Positions 57,884 through 64,000 of a DNA stretch of 64,000 bases are shown in pieces. Under the pieces are notes generated by a model. The model searched no databases. It worked only from the letters and a program-made list of their open reading frames with translations, and was not told the origin of the DNA. The DNA comes from Phoronis australis (lineage: Eukaryota > Phoronida > Phoronidae), in the NCBI GenBank assembly GCA_002633005.1, contig NMRA01000156.1:112327-176326 (forward strand), written 5' to 3'. A program made the translations under genes and the position numbers. Position 1 is the first letter of the stretch, and each line of letters starts with the position of its first letter.

Positions 57884-57932
57884 CACCAGGAAGACATAAA
57901 ATAAGGAGACAACAATTAATGTCTTCCTGGTG
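57884..57932. repeat. Perfect 14-bp stem hairpin
   Basis: CACCAGGAAGACAT (57884-57897) and its exact complement (57919-57932) around a 21-nt A-rich loop, just beyond the 3' side of the L1-like remnant. Confidence 0.75.
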
Positions 57933-58083
57933 CAGCGATATATAATAGGGTACAAGGGGGTTCAATATTAGGTTCTGACCGCTATCAAGAGGATCCTTTT
58001 ACTGACACAAATATTTGTGAAAAGGTCAATTTTCTTATAATACAACAGAAGTGGTTAAAAAATACCACCATATATTGTTTGAA

Positions 58084-58998
58084 TCATTTTAAAGAGATTC
58101 CTGCAAAACCCTCCACTGTAAGTTCTGAAGTTTTATCCGAGGCATTAAATACAATGAGGTTCACTGCGTCAAAAAGTATAAATCTAAACTTATCAAAACA
58201 AGGTTGAGACCCATCTCTCGATGATGTATAAATATAATGTTGGGCATGAGTGTATATGGTATTGAAGATTTTACTTAGATTGCCAAAGAAGCAAACTAAG
58301 AAGTGGTACATAGATGGCTCAGTGTGTAAATTAAAAACTTTACTTATGAAATGATGTAAAGAATTCCAGAAACGTTTAACACAGAAGCAGCTATAAAACA
58401 TATACTGAAAAGTCTGGACTTCGGCACAGTAGGGACATTGGTATGTTTGTGAAATACCAAATATTTTTAACATTTTGTTTGTATAAATTCTTTTTTTAAT
58501 GAAAAAGTATTTAAACATTGTCGAATGAGGGTTTATGGGTACATTGAAATTGAGATTATATATTTCTTTAATTTCTGCGTCTGTGTAATAGTTGAGTAAA
58601 AACACATAATTATCTGGTTTTACAGAAAACTTGTGAATAAATGTGTTTTTGATCCATGAATTGGAACTACTGAAGAATAAAAATCTAATGTTACTACAAC
58701 TAACAATCCTTCTATCCGACACACTCAGAACTTTCTTCAAGGTCGCTGTAGTGGAAGAAAATGGTATCATAGACGTATCCTTTAAGTTATAATTTTTCTT
58801 AATGCAATGCTTTATCATTTAAGAAGTTTGTTCTGGCTATCTAAAAAACCTTCACAAAATATGAGGCCAACATTGTACAGATCTTGGTAAAATAATGATT
58901 TACCGTTAACAGTTAAGTTACAATTGTTCCATATTACTTGTTTGGCTATTGGCACTTCCTTAAAAATTTCAGGATTAAGAATATCCAAGGTGTCCTCA
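58084..58998 (-). mobile_element. L1/Tx1-like non-LTR retrotransposon remnant (3' part of the reverse transcriptase protein)
   Basis: Minus-strand frames encode a segment with NLTVNGKSLFYQDLY, followed by KYFFIKKRIYTNKMLKIFGI and a zinc-knuckle-like CPYCAEVQTFQYMFYSC...FWN. These are the usual C-terminal landmarks of L1/Tx1-type ORF2 after the RT domain. A stop and frame change near 58818 split it. Neither the endonuclease nor the RT core is left. Confidence 0.7.
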
Positions 58999-59439
58999 TT
59001 TTTTCATCCAATTTTCAACTGAAAACCCTAAAATACGAAATTAAGAACCCTTTTTACAAAAATGTATTTTTCAATTGATTACCCTGTCGTTTTCTTGTTT
59101 TGCCCGAATTTTCTGTTATTTTTTCCCGAATCTGGGGTCAACTACCGCCTCATAATACGCCTATGTAAGTAAAGTGCAATACCGGTTTGATAACACGAAT
59201 ATGGATTTTTTAATTTATATCCAAGCCAAACCCTTCGTTTAAACCCAGTATTAAAATGAAGTGATACCCACAGTATCGGCCGTAATGTATGAAGAACACG
59301 AAAGTATGGCGTTGTTTGGTGCAAATTTTGGGGCGATTTAGGCAGTGGCGTCTCCTTCGTCCTCTTAGGTGTATTTATTGGATGTGTGCGAAATCAGAAT
59401 ACTATTTCATGCTTTTCTTTTTTTCCTCCATAAAGCGCA

Positions 59440-59660
59440 TGCGCGCACCTAGGAGCCTCGGGGGCTCGAACGAGCCCCCATTTGGAGAAGTGGGCAAAAA
59501 GGTCCGCCTCAGAGAAACAAAAACTCCGAAAAAATGAGAAAACGAGACAAAAGTCCACTGAAAAGGCAGAAACTACTAAAATTCGGCGACTGCACAAATC
59601 GTAACTCTGAACGTAACCCGTGAAACTTAGTAAAAGGACTCCCTATGTTTTAGACTGGGT
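59440..59660 (+). repeat. Dispersed repeat, right-hand copy (with 22730-23045)
   Basis: Contains GAAGTGGGCAAAAAG, CTCAGAGAAACAAAAACTCC and GTGAAACTTAGTAAAAGG in the same order as the reverse complement of 22730-23045. It overlaps the start of the duplicated block. Confidence 0.7.
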
Positions 59661-61175
59661 GCGGGCATGAAGCGGATAAGACAACGACAAGTTGTAATTC
59701 CTCATATTATCTGTGTAAAGTTTTACCATTATGGAAAGTGTTTTTTTTTTTTTTTTTAATTTAGGCAAGCTAGAGCCAATGAGTGGGCACTGGCAAAGTA
59801 GGGGCGGTATTGTGGCATGAAAAGAGGTAATTCATTTGAACACGCGCGTCACACATTTCAATGAATGTTGCATTCTCTACCGGCAGACCCCTCTCTCTCT
59901 ACTCCGGGTTCCAACTCGCGCTTTCGCATACCTCATGGATTGAGTTCGTAGACGCACGAATCTCACGAGTATAGTTTGATCCGTTTGCTCGTAATATATG
60001 GCGATATCTCGCGAAGGCTTGCGTGATCTTGAATTTTCGTGTGTGTACTACGTCTACTAAACGGGCAGCCAATGTTACGACAGAGGTTGTCAGAACATAG
60101 ACTATAGTACATGATGTCTATGATCTATGGTCAGCAAGATTGATTCGCTCGCACTGCAGGCGCGCAGGTGTTGGCGCGATGTTTTGTCTGCTGTTCACAA
60201 TGCTTGTCTGTTACGTAACGGTCGTCATGGAGATGAAATAGGTGATTTGGTCTGCATTTTCTCCTCTCATACATCATCCTGTGTCGGCATTGCGGACACG
60301 ATGCTTTCTGTCCTTGCCCTCAATGGCAAAATAGCGAGACAACGTAACCCCCCAACTACGCTTTCAAAGGGACACTGTACATTTTAAAGCAACATTTAAA
60401 AATCTGTTCTTCCTCAGACAAGTTATGATTAAGTACACTCACCGATGTAAAATTGGTCTCAAATTGTTCTTTGGAGAAAACCGAAATTATTTCAATGTTT
60501 CAAACAGAAGTGAAACTTCGTTTTTGCTTGAGATCAGGCTCATAGAATTTCAGGTCACGGCGCGACCTTAAATTTTGTCGGCTTAGTCTGGAGAAATAAT
60601 AAACTGTCGGTTTTGCCCTCACCGGACTCCATGATATTCCTTTCCGTGATGAGATTCTATTTCCGTTATCCAGAAGAACGTCGGAACCATCAACGAAATG
60701 CCGGGGTTGTCCAAATCTGAAATTACAAAAGTGTTGCGCGTATGCACTGTCGGTGTTATGGTAAAAACTATGGGGCCGATTTGATGAGAATAATAGACCT
60801 AATTCGGATTTTGTTTTTAGCCAGATAAACAGGGCGAAATGCAACTTTATTAGCATGCACAGAAAACTAGAGTTTATGCGCCAACAGAAACTTAGAGACG
60901 GTCGCCCACACGCCATTAAAAACGTGCTTTTAAGGACATAGGCGTATTAGTCCACGCATCAACGGTCTACGTGGAGTAAGCAACCTGGCCTCGGGCTACT
61001 ATTAAACGTATAGAAGTTAGTCCTAGACACACATGTCCTCACCGTTCGCACATCATATGTCCCTTTGGTTGAGAAAATGTATACATGTACATCGAACACG
61101 CAGAAATGTACAGGCACCCAGATCATTCGACAAATTCCTCCTCGGTGTGTCCATAGATGTGTTTTAGAATGCACC
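59504..61175. repeat. 1.7 kb direct duplication, copy 1
   Basis: Nearly identical to 61181-62896 at an offset of 1721 bp over most of its length; the offset is 1677 at the left end. Copy 2 has extra short insertions and a shorter poly-T tract. Overlapping frames on both strands are shared with few or no changes, as expected from duplication alone. No gene was recognised inside. Confidence 0.9.
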
Positions 61176-61176
61176 N
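61176..61176. other. Undetermined base (N) exactly at the duplication junction
   Basis: Copy 1 ends GAATGCACC, then N, then AGATCTGCCTCAGAG of copy 2. Copy 2 itself reads on from GAATGCACC into unique sequence. This marks a contig join. Confidence 0.85.
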
Positions 61177-61180
61177 AGAT

Positions 61181-62896
61181 CTGCCTCAGAGAAACAAAAA
61201 CTCCAAAAAAATGAGAAAACGAGACAAAAGTCCACTAAAAAGGCAGAAACTACTACAATTTGGCGACTGCACAATTCGTAGCTCTGAACGTACCCCGTGA
61301 AACTTAGTAAAAGGTCCACATTCCCAAAAATTGGAACTCCCTATTTTTTAGACTGGGTACGGGCATGAAGCGGATAAGACAACGACAAGTTATAATTCCT
61401 CATGTTATCTGTGTAAAGTTTTACCATTATGGAAAGTGTTTTTTTTAATTGAGGCAAGCTAGAGCCATTGAGTGGGCACTGGCAAAGTAGGGGCGGTATT
61501 GTGGCATGAAAAGAGGTAATTCGTTTGAAAACGCGCGTCACACATTTCAATGAATGTTGCACTCTCTACCGGCAGACACCTCTCTCTCTACTTCGGTTTC
61601 CAACTCGCGCTTTCGCATACCTCATGGATTCAGTTCGTAGACGCACGAATCTCACGAGTACAGTTTGATCCGTTTGCTCGTAATATATGGCGATATCTCG
61701 CGAAGGCTTGCGTGATCTTGAATTTTCGTGTGTGTACCAAAGACGCCTCTCTACGGTCTCTGTGTGTACTGCGTCTACTAAACGGGCAGCCGATGTTACG
61801 ACAGAGGTTGTCAAAACATAGACTATAGTACATGATGTCTATGATCTATGGTCAGAAAGATTGATTCGCTCGCACTGCAGGCGCGCAGGTGTTGGCGCGA
61901 TGTTTTGTCTGCTGTTCACAATGCTTGTCTGTTACGTAACGGTCGTCATGGAGATGGAATAGGTGATTTGGTCTGCATTTTCTCCTCTCATACATCATCC
62001 TGTGTCGGCATTGCGGACACGATGCTTTCTGTCCTTGCCCTCAATGGCAAAATAGCGAGACAACGTAACCCCCCAACTACGCTTTCAAAGGGACACTGTA
62101 CATTTTAAAGCAACATTTAAAAATCTGTTCTTCCTCAGACAAGTTATGATTAAGTACACTCACCGATGTAAAATTGGTCTCAAATTGTTCTTTGGAGAAA
62201 ACCGAAATTATTTCAATGTTTCAAACAGAAGTGAAACTTCGTTTTTGCTTGAGATCAGGCTCATAGAATTTCAGGTCACGGCGCGACCTTAAATTTTGTC
62301 GGCTTAGTCTGGAGAAATAATAAACTGTCGGTTTTGCCCTCACCGGACTCCATGATATTCCTTTCCGTGATGAGATTCTATTTCCGTTATCCAGAAGAAC
62401 GTCGGAACCATCAACGAAATGCCGGGGTTGTCCAAATCTGAAATTACAAAAGTGTTGCGCGTATGCACTGTCGGTGTTATGGTAAAAACTATGGGGCCGA
62501 TTTGATGAGAATAATAGACCTAATTCGGATTTTGTTTTTAGCCAGATAAACAGGGCGAAATGCAACTTTATTAGCATGCACAGAAAACTAGAGTTTATGC
62601 GCCAACAGAAACTTAGAGACGGTCGCCCACACGCCATTAAAAACGTGCTTTTAAGGACATAGGCGTATTAGTCCACGCATCAACGGTCTACGTGGAGTAA
62701 GCAACCTGGCCTCGGGCTACTATTAAACGTATAGAAGTTAGTCCTAGACACACATGTCCTCACCGTTCGCACATCATATGTCCCTTTGGTTGAGAAAATG
62801 TATACATGTACATCGAACACGCAGAAATGTACAGGCACCCAGATCATTCGACAAATTCCTCCTCGGTGTGTCCATAGATGTGTTTTAGAATGCACC
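61181..62896. repeat. 1.7 kb direct duplication, copy 2
   Basis: Differs from copy 1 by rare substitutions, an insertion near 61306 (about 21 bp), one near 61738 (about 33 bp, itself a local repeat) and a shorter poly-T run near 61440. These are the kinds of differences expected between two haplotypes. Confidence 0.9.
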
Positions 62897-63865
62897 TGCT
62901 CTCGTTTGTGCGATGCCTTAAAACTTTGTTACTACAAGCAGTCACAAAACTCAACTTTTATAGAACATTCGCGGCGGTTTTTTCAAGCGGTGCACTCCAC
63001 GATTCAATTCTGAGCGAATAGCCGACTTTCGTAAGAAAGATCGAATAATAAAACTCGCGGTTCTCCGAAAGTGTATGAGGGCTCCTCAGGTGAAAAAAAA
63101 TGACCGGGAGTCGAGAGAACACCGAAAGAGATGTGTTAATATCTTGAAAGGAAATACTCATTAAGTTGGGGGGTAGTGCCCCACTAAATAGGGGCGTAGG
63201 AAACGAGGGAGGGGGGTGAGCGGAAGAGATTAAATATTTAATCAGTGGGAAAGGGAGGGTACTTGCTCCCAGTAATTTGAAGGGGAAGACTGTGGGTGTA
63301 GGCATAGGACAGTCCAGAAAAGAAAAAGAAAGTGAAACTTGCGGAAGAGTTAAAACTGAGTCAACTACCAGTGCTGGATTTTCCCTTTGGGAGCCTGGCC
63401 AATACATTTTTTGTGAGAGGGGCCCTAGTTTTTAAAACAGGAATTATGAATCGTCCACGCTCACTTGGAAATGTGCTCTTATTCATTCATACCTGAGAAA
63501 ACTTATTTTTCGTGTCAAATTAATTCATATTTTTAAAACCAAGAAAGCATTTTTTCAGAGAATTCAAACTCGTGTTTCCAGGTTGTGAAATCCTGCTCTT
63601 GGAGTGAACCCCCGGATGATATCCATGTCTACCTTTTTCTGTTTTTCGTAAAGTATCAATCACGAGAGGCTCAAAGATGGACTTAATCGCCTCGCTTTTC
63701 ATGTTTTTTTTTTGTAAAATCTCACAACCTTTTAAAGTACTAGCACAAAACCGGATATCACTTTCCCATTATATGCAGGTTCTCATTCACTCACGTCCTT
63801 AGGCCTACTCCACTGCATACATTCACTAGTAAGAGCGAGGAGTAGGAGACACTTCTGTGCAATGC
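62897..63865. other. No gene seen at right end
   Basis: A purine-rich plus-strand stretch (63150-63360) and AT-rich sequence. The minus-strand frame 62958-63407 is the complement of the purine-rich stretch and shows no domain. Confidence 0.5.
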
Positions 63866-63867
63866 TT

Positions 63868-63948
63868 GATTATAAAGCCATCAGGATTCGAACCCGGGTC
63901 TCCCAAATTTGAGTCCGGAGCTCAAACCACTGAGACACATCGTCTCCT
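63868..63948 (-). repeat. tRNA-derived SINE head on minus strand
   Basis: On the minus strand it reads GTCTCAGTGGTTTGAG (A box) and CCGGGTTCGAATCC (B box) at tRNA spacing. The anticodon stem pairs poorly, so a SINE head is more likely than a working tRNA gene. Low-complexity G-rich DNA follows to the window end. Confidence 0.6.
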
Positions 63949-64000
63949 CTTACTTACAACCTTTGTCGCCTAATGATGGAAGGGGGGGGGGGGGTTGGGG

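Noticed and set aside
60127-60387. 86-codon plus-strand frame repeated at 61848-62108
   Set aside because: Same duplication argument; the two amino-acid differences do not show constraint.
60500-60916. 138-codon minus-strand frame identical to 62221-62637
   Set aside because: Identity reflects the 1.7 kb duplication, which is probably an assembly artefact, so it is not evidence of selection. No domain recognised.
63868-63948. Functional tRNA gene on the minus strand
   Set aside because: A and B boxes are good, but the anticodon stem and acceptor stem do not pair properly; a SINE head is more likely.

Overview
This is a window of animal nuclear DNA, AT-rich, with genes split by canonical GT-AG introns and littered with decayed transposable elements. 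The protein matches (PPP1R42, RPAP3, RIOK1) are general metazoan genes. The intron sizes, repeat types (Penelope-like, Tx1/L1-like, pogo-like, tRNA-derived SINEs) and lack of vertebrate-type repeats suggest a non-vertebrate bilaterian, perhaps a marine deuterostome or lophotrochozoan. The sequence alone does not settle the species. Two single N bases (46434, 61176) show it is a draft assembly.

Layout. (1) 1-13020, plus strand: the last six coding exons of PPP1R42 (LRRC67), a leucine-rich-repeat regulator of protein phosphatase 1; its 5' exons lie upstream of the window. (2) 15475-21017, minus strand, convergent with PPP1R42: a complete three-exon gene, assembled here, for a 505-residue single-pass membrane protein. 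It has a signal peptide, a furin-type site, a Ser/Thr-rich glycosylated stalk, one membrane helix and a long tyrosine- and proline-rich tail. No known family was recognised; it is the most interesting gene here. (3) 25193-26662, minus strand: an intronless RPAP3 gene with one TPR block and the RPAP3 C-terminal domain. (4) 26935-52450, plus strand: the complete 15-exon RIOK1 gene (551 residues), head-to-head with RPAP3 with 272 bp between start codons. (5) 52451-64000: no host gene recognised; it holds foldbacks, an L1-like remnant, a 1.7 kb direct duplication that is probably an assembly artefact, and a SINE head at the right edge.

How the genes fit together. RPAP3 (R2TP/HSP90 co-chaperone; RNA polymerase and snoRNP assembly) and RIOK1 (late 40S ribosome maturation) both serve ribosome and RNA-machine biogenesis and appear to share a short bidirectional promoter with a CCAAT box and ETS-like motifs. 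PPP1R42 and the membrane-protein gene show no obvious functional link to them.

Mobile DNA. Several elements can be dated relative to each other from the sequence. A TA-flanked MITE sits inside a minisatellite made of copies of the RIOK1 exon 11 splice-donor region. A longer element with the same ends carries a pogo-like transposase fragment and is a candidate source of the MITE. A 71-72 bp foldback with 5-bp target duplications is inserted in one arm of a larger foldback, while the sister arm keeps the empty site.
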